A stretch of 64,000 nt of DNA, from assembly GCF_027594145.1 (NCBI RefSeq), contig NZ_JAQFFK010000001.1, forward strand, positions 620,001 through 684,000. Direction: 5' to 3'. The DNA is from Methanococcoides alaskense. Its GTDB lineage: Archaea; Halobacteriota; Methanosarcinia; Methanosarcinales; Methanosarcinaceae. This document shows, one piece after another, positions 17,110 to 24,726 of this stretch. The position numbers and the translations under genes are program-made. The notes beneath the pieces are model-generated. The model searched no databases. It was not told the DNA's origin and saw only the letters and a list, made by a program, of their open reading frames with translations. Each line of letters begins with the position of its first letter. Within the stretch, counting starts at the first letter, position 1.

Positions 17110-17720
17110 TAATCTCATCTTCTAAACCCTTTAGCGAGGTCCTTGAAATGCTCATGGACAAGGATGCCGTTTACATCATCGGTTGCAGCGTCTGTGCTGC
17201 CAAACAGCACGTAGGCGGCGAACCCGAGGTCGCAGAGATGGTGTCTCTTCTCTCTGATGCCGGAGTAAATATTATTGGGGGAGTTGTGGCAAAAGCTGCA
17301 TGTAGTGTCCGTTCCTGTGAGTATCTTATGGAGCTTGCCCCGAACATCGGTGATGCCACCGCTGTTCTGGTAATGGCATGTGGCAGCGGTACTTCCAACA
17401 TTGCACGCTTTGTAGATGTGGATGTTTATCCTGCCAACAATACCGACTCGCTGGGTGCAATGACGGGGGATAAGGTCATCCATCATCTGTGTGCCATGTG
17501 TGGTCAGTGTACGATCGCCGATTTTGGTGGCATCTGTCCCACAGCACAGTGCCCGAAAGAATTGCTAAATGGTCCTTGTGGCGGTTCAATGGAGGGCAAG
17601 TGCGAGGTCGATCCCGAAAAGGATTGCGTGTGGGAATTGATATATGAGCGTCTTGAGAGGATAGGCAGGCTGGACCTTTTGGAAGAGGTTCGGGATGCTA
17701 AGGGCCATTTGGTGAAGTGA
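17106..17720 (+). CDS. metV: MetV-like methylenetetrahydrofolate reductase C-terminal-domain protein
   Basis: A 204-residue protein of the MTHFR_C/MetV family. It has KDAVYIIGCSVCAAKQHVGG near the N-terminus and a Cys-rich C-terminal part (HHLCAMCGQCTIADFGGICP, then CPKELLNGPCGGSMEGKC and CVWELIYERL) that probably holds an iron-sulfur or zinc site. In acetogens and other microbes MetV works with MetF to reduce methylene-H4folate to methyl-H4folate. Its start overlaps the stop of the DHPS-like gene (ATGA), so translation is probably coupled. The matching metF lies 1.9 kb downstream, past a set of small membrane-protein genes. Confidence 0.88.
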   Translation: MIISSSKPFSEVLEMLMDKDAVYIIGCSVCAAKQHVGGEPEVAEMVSLLSDAGVNIIGGVVAKAACSVRSCEYLMELAPNIGDATAVLVMACGSGTSNIARFVDVDVYPANNTDSLGAMTGDKVIHHLCAMCGQCTIADFGGICPTAQCPKELLNGPCGGSMEGKCEVDPEKDCVWELIYERLERIGRLDLLEEVRDAKGHLVK

Positions 17721-17830
17721 GCTTTGTTTCTTGTCCTGTCGATGTGATTCATTATTGTACCACGGGACTTCTGTTTTTCACGCACACATTTTAAATATTA
17801 TTGTGGCAGTATCAATTTGTTTAGTAATGT

Positions 17831-18133
17831 ATGGGTGGAACTATTAACGTGAGCAAAATCAAATCAGAATGGACGATCGTTGGACTTCTCTTATTCTTTA
17901 CTATACTTGTTTTTACATATCACATAGGGCAGCTATTATGGGGAATCATTGCAATAGCGATTGTTTTTTGGCTCTTCATGTTATGTGACTGTCTTCAAAG
18001 GAACACAGAGGATTTTCCCAGCAAAGGAGATACTGATAAACTGATCTGGTCGCTTGTTCTAATTTTTCTGAATTTCATAGGTGCGGTACTATATTATTAT
18101 CTGGTCAGGCTGCAGGGTCTGGATGGTGAATAA
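17831..18133 (+). CDS. Small membrane protein with PLDc_N-like domain
   Basis: A 100-residue protein with about three hydrophobic segments (TIVGLLLFFTILVFTYHI, LLWGIIAIAIVFWLFML and LIWSLVLIFLNFIGAVLYYY). The pattern FMLCDCLQR...DKLIWSLV...FIGAVLYYYLVR resembles PLDc_N, a two-helix membrane module found alone or before phospholipase D domains. The function is unknown. It starts at ATG 17831 or at an in-frame GTG 17849. It opens an AT-rich run of small membrane genes that separates metV from metF and looks unlike the enzyme genes around it. Confidence 0.6.
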   Translation: MGGTINVSKIKSEWTIVGLLLFFTILVFTYHIGQLLWGIIAIAIVFWLFMLCDCLQRNTEDFPSKGDTDKLIWSLVLIFLNFIGAVLYYYLVRLQGLDGE

Positions 18134-18135
18134 TT

Positions 18136-18384
18136 ATGATCTCAGAAGTTCAGGATTTAATGCACAATATCTCAAAATATATTTCTCGCAGATATGCAAG
18201 GGTGTTATTTGGGTTGCTATCACTTGTTACAATTTTATACTATTGCCTGGAGTATTTTTATCCAAATAAATATGACATGTTCTTCATGCTTACAGGACAG
18301 ATCATTGGTAGTGTCCTTTTTGGGTTGGCAATAATTATTTTGATAGCTGTTATTCTATTATTATTTAGAAAAGTAAATAATTAA
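18136..18384 (+). CDS. Hypothetical two-TM membrane protein
   Basis: An 82-residue protein starting 2 nt after the preceding stop, so the two are very likely co-transcribed. A basic amphipathic N-terminus (NISKYISRRYAR) is followed by VLFGLLSLVTILYYCLEYF and a second long hydrophobic helix (IIGSVLFGLAIIILIAVILL). I do not recognise a family. Codon use is A/T-rich compared with the metV and metF genes around it. Confidence 0.55.
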   Translation: MISEVQDLMHNISKYISRRYARVLFGLLSLVTILYYCLEYFYPNKYDMFFMLTGQIIGSVLFGLAIIILIAVILLLFRKVNN

Positions 18385-18401
18385 CATTGGAGAAGGTAAT
18401 C

Positions 18402-18587
18402 ATGAAAAGATTTAGATAAATATATCGTACAGTACCACTCATACTGGCACTATATAATGCTTATCAAGCATGGTTTTATGATAATCTGAGCTTAACGCTG
18501 GCATACCTCACATTGATACTTGTGGTAGTAGTTGGTTTAATAGATCCAATCATTAAAAAAAGACCAATTTCACAGGAATCAAAATAA
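18402..18587 (+). pseudogene. Interrupted small membrane-protein gene (in-frame TAA at codon 6)
   Basis: A ribosome site (GGAGAAGG) precedes ATG 18402. The frame reads MKRFR, then a TAA stop (18417-18419), then continues open for 55 codons: IYRTVPLILALYNAYQAWFY, a second hydrophobic stretch LTLAYLTLILVVVVGLIDPI and a basic end before TAA 18585. The protein-like content after the stop indicates a gene inactivated by one nonsense change, unless translation restarts at an unusual codon. The stop is TAA rather than TAG, so pyrrolysine read-through does not explain it. Confidence 0.6.
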
Positions 18588-18749
18588 AGTAAGTATCATC
18601 TAAAGTGTAATATTATTGTGATCTTTGCTCTGTGTGTATCTTTCGTATGGGCAGTTCTGAATTGGGATAAGGAGTGATAACCTGTTATTCGTATACTTTA
18701 AAGTGGTGTTAAAATAAACAAAAATATTATTTTAGTATTACTCTCCCTT
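18588..18749 (+). other. Gene remnant and leader before the exported protein gene
   Basis: Directly after the broken gene, and in the same frame, 29 codons read up to TGA 18675 and include a hydrophobic segment IIVIFALCVSFVWAVLNW. No usable start precedes it, so it looks like a second fragment of a membrane protein. The last ~50 bases before 18750 encode, in the frame of the next gene, a signal-peptide-like stretch (KINKNIILVLLSLLVLVILA) without a standard start codon. Confidence 0.4.
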
Positions 18750-19571
18750 TTGGTGCTGGTAATTCTTGCGGGCTTTGCTTCATTGGTCGATTTCCATAAT
18801 TTTGGTCTTCAGGAACCACCTCTTGCAGATCTGGGTTCTGAAAATCTGTTCATTGAAGCTCATGCTCCGGATGTTTTAGATAAATACCCTGTCTATAGGG
18901 TGCTGAATGAGGGTGTTATCCATGAAGAGAACTCTAATCTTTATCGTATTCGAAGTTCAGTCCCAGATGAAGAAGAAGCAAAAGAACTGGCAAATGCCTA
19001 TTTGATCTCGATCGATGAATTGCCTAATGATTCTTATATCGATGGTGTGGATGCATGTCAGATAGAATATCTCGATCATGAAACCGGTTCAGTTGATCCA
19101 GAAAGAGCTGAACCTATGTTTATGAAAGTCTCATACAGTCGTCTCATTGATGGCTATCAGGTGGTGGGTCCGGGAGATTCGATTACCGTGTGTTTTGGTG
19201 ATGATGGGGAAGTTCTGTCCTTCTTCAAGACCTGGAGGGAGTTAGAGAGGTCGGGAGATGTGGCGATAGTTCCTGTTGAGGTGGCTATTAAAAGGTTGAA
19301 CGATGGAAACGGTGTTCTAAGTTCTGCAAATGTTTATAGGGTCCATAATGTGGATGAGAGACAGGTCGGATACTTTTCGGATATATCCGGTGCAGATCAG
19401 GAATTTTACTATCCAGTATGGGTCTTTAAAGGAACTGATAGTTGTGGAAATCCTGCCGAAAAATATGTTAGTGCAACAGAAGAGATATATCAGCAAGCGG
19501 TTGGAACGGAGATCGAATTTCCAATAGATGGTTTCTATTATTCACTTGATGAAGAAGAACTAATAGTTTGA
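18750..19571 (+). CDS. Hypothetical exported or membrane-anchored protein
   Basis: A 273-residue protein of unknown family. From TTG 18750 it begins MVLVILAGFASLVDF, only part of a hydrophobic anchor. The frame stays open upstream to 18702 and encodes the rest of a convincing signal sequence, but without ATG, GTG or TTG; an ATA at 18714 sits where a start would be expected. The mature part is acidic and repeats short beta-type blocks (EEEAKELANAYLISIDELPN, YSRLIDGYQVVGPGDSITVC, VEVAIKRLNDGNG) that vaguely recall PepSY-like folds. It closes the membrane-gene interval before metF. Either a noncanonical start or a lost start codon is possible. Confidence 0.55.
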   Translation: MVLVILAGFASLVDFHNFGLQEPPLADLGSENLFIEAHAPDVLDKYPVYRVLNEGVIHEENSNLYRIRSSVPDEEEAKELANAYLISIDELPNDSYIDGVDACQIEYLDHETGSVDPERAEPMFMKVSYSRLIDGYQVVGPGDSITVCFGDDGEVLSFFKTWRELERSGDVAIVPVEVAIKRLNDGNGVLSSANVYRVHNVDERQVGYFSDISGADQEFYYPVWVFKGTDSCGNPAEKYVSATEEIYQQAVGTEIEFPIDGFYYSLDEEELIV

Positions 19572-19629
19572 TCATCTCCCTTCCCTGTCTCGATGCCTTT
19601 AAAAACAAATCCCCCATATTCATCCCACG

Positions 19630-20514
19630 ATGCTTTCAACTTTTAACGATGCACTCAACTCAGACCGCTTCATTGTGACTGCAGAGGTGGCACCCCCAAA
19701 GGGTACTGATATCTCGGCGATACTTGAGGATGCAGAACTTATCAGGGATTTGGTGGATGCAATCAATATCACGGATAATCAGCGTGCTGTAATGCGCATG
19801 AGTCCTATCGCTGTCGGCAAACTGCTGATGGATGAAGGACATGAGGTGATAGTGCAGCTTACCTGTCGTGACCGCAATCGTCTGGCATTGCAATCGGATC
19901 TTCTGGCGGCATCGGCTCTGGGAATTGAGAATATTTGTGTGATGACCGGGGACCATACCACCAAAGGTGACCATGTGGGTGCAAAGGCTGTTTATGATCT
20001 GGATTCTGTGCAGCTTCTCTCCCTTATCACTAAGATGATGGGTGGGTCTGATATGGCAGGTAATGAGCTTGCAGGTGCTCCGTCCTTTACTGTTGGTGCG
20101 GTGTCCAACACCGATGTGACAAAACGGATGCAGATGCTCAAGCTTAAGAAAAAGATAAATGTCGGTGCACAATTTATTCAGACACAGGCAGTCTATGACG
20201 TTGAAAGTTTTAAGGATTTTAGTGTTCTTATGGATCAAATAGGTCCTAACGTTCCGATCATGGCCGGTATAATCCCTCTCAGGTCTGCCGCAATGGCACA
20301 TTTTATGAACAATAACATTCCTGGAATACGGGTCGGGGATGAACTTATAAAGCGCATGGAAAATGCAAGGGATCCGATACAAGAAGGGCTTGAGATAGCT
20401 GCAGAAAGTATCCTTGAACTTCGGGATATGTGCAGGGGCATTCATCTTATGCCCATCGGCGGTCATGGCAATACACAAAGGCTTCTTGAGATGGCAGGCC
20501 TCTATAATAGATAA
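19630..20514 (+). CDS. metF: Methylenetetrahydrofolate reductase
   Basis: A 294-residue MetF-type TIM-barrel flavoenzyme forming methyl-H4folate for methionine synthesis. It shows RFIVTAEVAPPKGTDISAIL, VDAINITDNQRAVMRMSP, VQLTCRDRNRLALQSDLLAA (substrate and FAD region), NICVMTGDHTTKGDH and GAQFIQTQAVYDVESF. The length matches MetF catalytic domains that pair with a separate MetV. It lies 31 nt before thiC and may be co-transcribed with it. With glyA, folD and metV it completes an H4folate C1 branch distinct from the sarcinapterin pathway of methanogenesis. Confidence 0.93.
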   Translation: MLSTFNDALNSDRFIVTAEVAPPKGTDISAILEDAELIRDLVDAINITDNQRAVMRMSPIAVGKLLMDEGHEVIVQLTCRDRNRLALQSDLLAASALGIENICVMTGDHTTKGDHVGAKAVYDLDSVQLLSLITKMMGGSDMAGNELAGAPSFTVGAVSNTDVTKRMQMLKLKKKINVGAQFIQTQAVYDVESFKDFSVLMDQIGPNVPIMAGIIPLRSAAMAHFMNNNIPGIRVGDELIKRMENARDPIQEGLEIAAESILELRDMCRGIHLMPIGGHGNTQRLLEMAGLYNR

Positions 20515-20545
20515 TACATAAAAACGATTTTAAGAGTCGAATACT

Positions 20546-21793
20546 ATGAGACCCACACAGGTAGAATACGCAAAGAACGGTACGCTGACCCCGGAAATGG
20601 AGTATGTGGCCGAACACGAGTCCATTTATGTGGAAACTGTAATGTCAAGGGTTGCAGATGGCAGCCTTGTGATAATGGTTCGCGATGGCTGTCCTCCGGT
20701 GGCTATTGGAAAAGGAGCCAAGACGAAGATAAATGTCAATCTCGGAACCTCTTCTGCTAGCATCGACCCTGATGCCGAACTGGAAAAAGTGAAGGTCGCA
20801 GAAAAATACGGTGCTGATACGATAACGGACCTGTCAATGGGTGGCGATATCTCTGCTATCAGAAAAATGGTCTTTGATAACACCACTTTACCTATCACAA
20901 CCGTGCCTGTCTACCAGGCGGTCGTTGAGTGCGGTATGAAGGATACAACCGGTGTAGATGTGCTTTCCTATCTTAAGAAGCAGGTCGATGAAGGTGTCAG
21001 TTCTGTTGTGGTCCATTGCGTGGAAAAGCAGATGCTTGAGAAGCTCAAAGGCACAGGGCGTATCATGGGCATGGTCTCAAAGGGCGGTTCCTTCACCAGT
21101 GTTCTGATGCTGAAGGACGGCTGTGAGAACCCCTATCTTGAGAACTTCGATGAGGTCCTTTCGATATTGAAGAAGAACGATGTCGTACTCTCCCTTGGGA
21201 ACACCATGCGTAGCGGTTGCGTTCATGATGTGTGTGATAATCCGCAGATGATGGAGATCAGGAAGAATGCAAAACTTGCAAAGCAGGCTAATGAGGCTGG
21301 TGTTCAGGTGATCATTGAAGGTATGGGCGGTCATGTGCAGGCAAATGATATTGTTCCCCACATTCAGGCTCACCGCGCCCTTTCCAATTACCCTCTCTTT
21401 GTGGCTGGTCCGTTGCCAACTGATGTCGGTATGGGATATGACCACATCTCCGGGGCAGTCGGTGCGAGCATTGCAAGTGGCAATGGTGCTGATTATCTTT
21501 GTTACATAACTCCGGCAGAACATCTATCCCTTCCAACACCTGAACAGGTGCGTGAAGGCCTTATTGCTTTTAAGATCGCGGCACATATAGGCGATTCCAT
21601 GAAATACGGTCTCGATGAGCGGGATAAATTGCTTGCTGACAGGCGTGCCAATTTCGATTGGGATGGACAGATGGAACTGGCACTTGATCCTGATAAACCA
21701 AAGGGGATGTGTCCTATGACAGGGCCTTGTTCCATGTGTGGCGAATATTGTGCCATCAAGATAATGGCTGATTATCTGTCAGAAGGTGTCTGA
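20546..21793 (+). CDS. thiC: Phosphomethylpyrimidine synthase ThiC
   Basis: A 415-residue radical SAM enzyme rearranging AIR into HMP-phosphate for thiamine. It shows EYVAEHESIYVETVMSRVAD, VNLGTSSASIDPDAELEKV, TDLSMGGDISAIRKMVFDN, a zinc-site region with HVQANDIVPHIQAH, and the C-terminal cluster motif CPMTGPCSMCGEYCAIKIMA (CxxCx4C type, unique to ThiC). Only 31 nt separate it from metF, too little for a TPP riboswitch, and none is visible. Its 3' end overlaps the CofE-family gene if the GTG at 21786 is used. Confidence 0.96.
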   Translation: MRPTQVEYAKNGTLTPEMEYVAEHESIYVETVMSRVADGSLVIMVRDGCPPVAIGKGAKTKINVNLGTSSASIDPDAELEKVKVAEKYGADTITDLSMGGDISAIRKMVFDNTTLPITTVPVYQAVVECGMKDTTGVDVLSYLKKQVDEGVSSVVVHCVEKQMLEKLKGTGRIMGMVSKGGSFTSVLMLKDGCENPYLENFDEVLSILKKNDVVLSLGNTMRSGCVHDVCDNPQMMEIRKNAKLAKQANEAGVQVIIEGMGGHVQANDIVPHIQAHRALSNYPLFVAGPLPTDVGMGYDHISGAVGASIASGNGADYLCYITPAEHLSLPTPEQVREGLIAFKIAAHIGDSMKYGLDERDKLLADRRANFDWDGQMELALDPDKPKGMCPMTGPCSMCGEYCAIKIMADYLSEGV

Positions 21794-22571
21794 ATTGGTA
21801 TCAGAGCTCCCCTCTATACAGATGGTTGGTATCCGAACTTCTCTCATCGGGGTAGGTGACGATATGGTGGAAGTACTATGTGAAGCGTTCGAGAAGCATG
21901 GGGTATTTCTGGAAGATCGCGATATCCTGGTCCTTGCCGAATCTGCAGTAGCTACTGCAGAAGGCAGGTTGGTGAAGCTATCTACCGTAGTGCCGGGGAA
22001 AATTGCAGAGGAACTTGCGGGTAAGTACTGTCTTGATCCTCGGGAGATGGAGCTCGTTCTTTGTGAATGCGATGAGGTCATCGGGGGCGTGCCGGGGGCT
22101 GCTCTTACTTTGACCAACGGGACCTTGTCCCCCAATGCAGGTATTGACGCTTCCAACGCACCGGAAGGACATGTTGTGCTTTTGCCCAAGGATGCTCAGA
22201 AAAGTGCTGCTTATATCAGGAAAGGCGTTGAGGAGTACTCTTCCTGCCATGTGGGTGTTATCATTGGCGATAGCCGCACCCAGCCTTTGCGTCTGGGGTG
22301 TATGGGAGTTGCACTTGGGACTTCCGGTATGGTTCCGGTTGAAGATGCACGAGGTTCACATGACCTTTTTGGGAAACCTCTTCATATAACACGCAAGGCG
22401 GTTGCGGATAATCTGGTATCTGCCGCTCAGCTTTTGATGGGCGAGGCAGATGAATGCATCCCTTGTGTGCTTATTCGCGGAGCTCCTGTGGAAATGTGTG
22501 AAGGGTCTGAGGAGATGCCCCTGTTCACACCTGAAGAGTGCATGTATTACAGTAATATCAGAAGGACTTGA
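21786..22571 (+). CDS. CofE-family protein (F420-0:gamma-glutamyl ligase homologue)
   Basis: Up to 261 residues. It shows the CofE pattern: GIRTSLIGVGDDMVEVLCEA, EDRDILVLAESAVATAEGRL, LVLCECDEVIGG, NAGIDASNAPEGHVVLLPKD and VGVIIGDSRTQPLRLGCMGV, and then GVALGTSGMVPVEDARG. True CofE adds glutamates to F420-0. Here some conserved positions differ (for example GDSRTQPLRLG where typical CofE has a D-T/S-F-G-R-P-W-R-like stretch), so it may be a paralogue with another acceptor. The start could be GTG 21786 (8-nt overlap with thiC), TTG 21795 or ATG 21822; the last gives the most CofE-like N-terminus. Coupling to thiC is unexpected. Confidence 0.75.
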   Translation: MSELVSELPSIQMVGIRTSLIGVGDDMVEVLCEAFEKHGVFLEDRDILVLAESAVATAEGRLVKLSTVVPGKIAEELAGKYCLDPREMELVLCECDEVIGGVPGAALTLTNGTLSPNAGIDASNAPEGHVVLLPKDAQKSAAYIRKGVEEYSSCHVGVIIGDSRTQPLRLGCMGVALGTSGMVPVEDARGSHDLFGKPLHITRKAVADNLVSAAQLLMGEADECIPCVLIRGAPVEMCEGSEEMPLFTPEECMYYSNIRRT

Positions 22572-22795
22572 GAATTCCTTTTGCTCTTTCCACTGTTTTT
22601 ATTTTTCTACTCTTCCATTGGCTCTTCTGAGCCTGGTATTTAAAATATATCTCTCTTGCAGTTTCCCTGTTAGCGAGCATCATAATTGATCTCAGGTTGG
22701 CAATCAAAAGTTATTTATAGAATGCAACCAATGGTTTTGTATAAAGCGTGCAATACCGCTTACTTTATATTTTTCATTTACAAAGGTGATCTTCA

Positions 22796-23065
22796 ATGAG
22801 CAATGTAGTAGTAATGGATTTTACAGCAACGTGGTGTGGACCTTGCCAGATACAGAAACCTATCCTTGAACAGCTCGAGGGTGAACTGGGGGAAAAGGTC
22901 GAGTTCAAGATGATAGATGTTGACCAGAACAATGCCCTTGCAGGCAAGTATGGGGTCAGTGCAGTACCTACTCTCATCATTGAGAAAAATGGCGAAATTG
23001 TAAAGCGTTATACAGGTGTTACCAGCGCTGACGTCCTTCGTGCAGAGTTGAATACTCTTATCTGA
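22796..23065 (+). CDS. Thioredoxin
   Basis: An 89-residue thioredoxin-fold protein with the active site ATWCGPCQIQKPILEQL (CGPC), the cis-proline in SAVPTLIIEKNGEIVKRYTG, and no signal peptide, so it is cytosolic. It is a disulfide reductase or redox donor. The GGTGATC ribosome site and start region (AAAGGTGATCTTCAATG) are clear. The 224-nt gap upstream (22572-22795) holds TATA-like TTATTTATAG and a short AAGCG...CGCTT dyad and nothing else I can identify. Confidence 0.95.
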   Translation: MSNVVVMDFTATWCGPCQIQKPILEQLEGELGEKVEFKMIDVDQNNALAGKYGVSAVPTLIIEKNGEIVKRYTGVTSADVLRAELNTLI

Positions 23066-23162
23066 ACTTTCTTTTCATTCATTCTTCCTCTATTTTTTTT
23101 ATTATTTCTTCTTCTGACAACATGTAAATAACTTGAACTCGTCCATTGGCCAGAGGTATCAT

Positions 23163-24176
23163 TTGAACAGATTTGCAGACATGGGAGTTCTGGCATTCCG
23201 CCAGACGAATTCGCGAGGAACGTTCAAACCCCACCTTGCCGTAAAATTTCGGGCAGATGATGGGAACCTTTGCACTTTTTCAATCGATTCCACCCGTGTC
23301 CCTAATAAACAGCCGCAACCGGATGCTTACCTTGTCACTCATGCTCATTCTGACCATAACGGCAAGTCTGCAATGCTCTCGGACCTCTCAGTTTCCACTG
23401 AAAAGACCGCTAAAGCCCTTGAGATCCGGCATGATCGTGAGTTCAAGGGGCGTACGTTAGCATGCGGGGATTCCATCGGCATCAATGGTGTGACAGTAAA
23501 GACCTATCTGACAGGACATACTGTAGGAGCGGTTGGCTTCTATTGGGTGAACGATGTGGGTACTCGTATTCTTGTCACCGGGGATGTTAAGGATGCTTCT
23601 GCACTGCCAAAATGTGACGTACTGATAACTGAAGCGAACTATGGCGATCATTCTGACCCATCCTGTCATTTCGAGGATGATCTTGAAGGATTTAGAAATG
23701 TCATGGGATGTGGTTCCCAGGTTGCTTTCGGTGCTTATGCATTTGGAAAGGCACAGCGTGCGGTGGAGCTTTTGCGTGGTATTGGTTATCATGGAACGAT
23801 CGCAATGGAAGAGAAGTCATTGCTTCTGACACGCAACCTTGTGGATAATGCCGGGGATATAGTGGCTATCGGGGAATGTGATGAGGACGAGGTCTGCATC
23901 GTACCGCCTTGGGACCTTAAGAAGTTGCCTCATTCGATGAAAAAATATGTGCTGACAGGAAGGCTGGATTATAGCTATCCCGCTCTGCAGGTAAGTGACC
24001 ATCTTGACGCTAATGGGCTTGCTAAAATGGTGGAGGATATAGATCCTGAGCTGACAATTGTGTATCATCCTTCAGGAGATAGGCCGGAAAAGTTCGCTTC
24101 TTATCTAAATAGTGTCGGCAGGGAAGCTGTATCCCTTGATCAGGTCAGCAATGTGCTGAGTAATGAGCTTCTTTGA
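23163..24176 (+). CDS. Metallo-beta-lactamase-fold nuclease, exonuclease-like
   Basis: About 337 residues of the MBL fold, with the metal motif DAYLVTHAHSDHNGKS (HxHxDH), a second metal His in TVKTYLTGHTVGAVGF, the Asp in RILVTGDVKDASAL and a C-terminal VYHPSGDRPEKFASYL. This resembles the archaeal exonuclease or mRNA 3'-end-processing-like MBL family that acts on DNA or RNA ends. TTG 23163 is preferred because AGAGGT lies 5 nt upstream; ATG 23181 lacks a ribosome site, and the frame stays open to TTG 23133. The substrate is not determined. Confidence 0.75.
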   Translation: MNRFADMGVLAFRQTNSRGTFKPHLAVKFRADDGNLCTFSIDSTRVPNKQPQPDAYLVTHAHSDHNGKSAMLSDLSVSTEKTAKALEIRHDREFKGRTLACGDSIGINGVTVKTYLTGHTVGAVGFYWVNDVGTRILVTGDVKDASALPKCDVLITEANYGDHSDPSCHFEDDLEGFRNVMGCGSQVAFGAYAFGKAQRAVELLRGIGYHGTIAMEEKSLLLTRNLVDNAGDIVAIGECDEDEVCIVPPWDLKKLPHSMKKYVLTGRLDYSYPALQVSDHLDANGLAKMVEDIDPELTIVYHPSGDRPEKFASYLNSVGREAVSLDQVSNVLSNELL

Positions 24177-24263
24177 CCTTGCTCTTTTCAGGAATAAACG
24201 TTTATATATGTTCTAATGATTATAACAACCAATCTTAATAATTAACTCAGGAGAAGATGCCAA

Positions 24264-24653
24264 TTGAAAAAGGAAAGCAAAGTGAAGTCGGATGGCACCA
24301 AAAAGGTAGTTCAGACTGACGCTCCTGCAGTGTCCAAAAAACCCGCTGCGATCAAAGTAAAAACTCCGGAAGAGCGCAAGGTAGCACATATACAGGGTAT
24401 AATCAAGACTGCGGTTGCAGCATTCCTTGGTATGGTAGCCGGTCTTGGTGCATTCCTCCAGTTCGGTGCAGGTACCGATACCAAATGGTATGCAGTACTG
24501 GTCATTGTCGGTGTGTTGGCATATTATGCTCAGCGCTTGATCTATCCCGCTATCAATATAAATACGAAAGAATTCGGACCAAAGGATTGGTTCTATGTAG
24601 AATTCATCGTTATTGACTTCTGCCTTGTGACATGGGTATTGCTGTTGAATTGA
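24264..24653 (+). CDS. EMC6-like small membrane protein
   Basis: A 129-residue protein. It has a charged Lys-rich N-tail of ~45 residues, then three TM segments (IIKTAVAAFLGMVAGLGAFL, WYAVLVIVGVLAYYAQRLI and FYVEFIVIDFCLVTWVLLLN). The size and three-helix layout match archaeal proteins named EMC6-like, related to a subunit of the eukaryotic membrane-protein insertase. It uses a TTG start; an ATG 7 nt earlier is in another frame that closes after 20 codons. An AGGAGA site lies about 10 nt before the TTG. The name is from general resemblance and is moderately sure. Confidence 0.55.
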   Translation: MKKESKVKSDGTKKVVQTDAPAVSKKPAAIKVKTPEERKVAHIQGIIKTAVAAFLGMVAGLGAFLQFGAGTDTKWYAVLVIVGVLAYYAQRLIYPAININTKEFGPKDWFYVEFIVIDFCLVTWVLLLN

Positions 24654-24726
24654 CAGTATTCATGCCTCTTTTTTTCTTGCATAATCAGCTTATTAAATAT
24701 TCCATTAACAACCTCAGTGATCTATC

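Noticed and set aside
18417..18419. Pyrrolysine read-through in the broken membrane gene
   Set aside because: Methanosarcinales decode TAG as pyrrolysine, but this stop is TAA.
19660..20478. 272-codon minus-strand frame across metF
   Set aside because: Shadow of metF; rich in His and Cys with no domain.
20515..20545. TPP riboswitch before thiC
   Set aside because: Only 31 nt separate metF and thiC and no conserved aptamer sequence is present.
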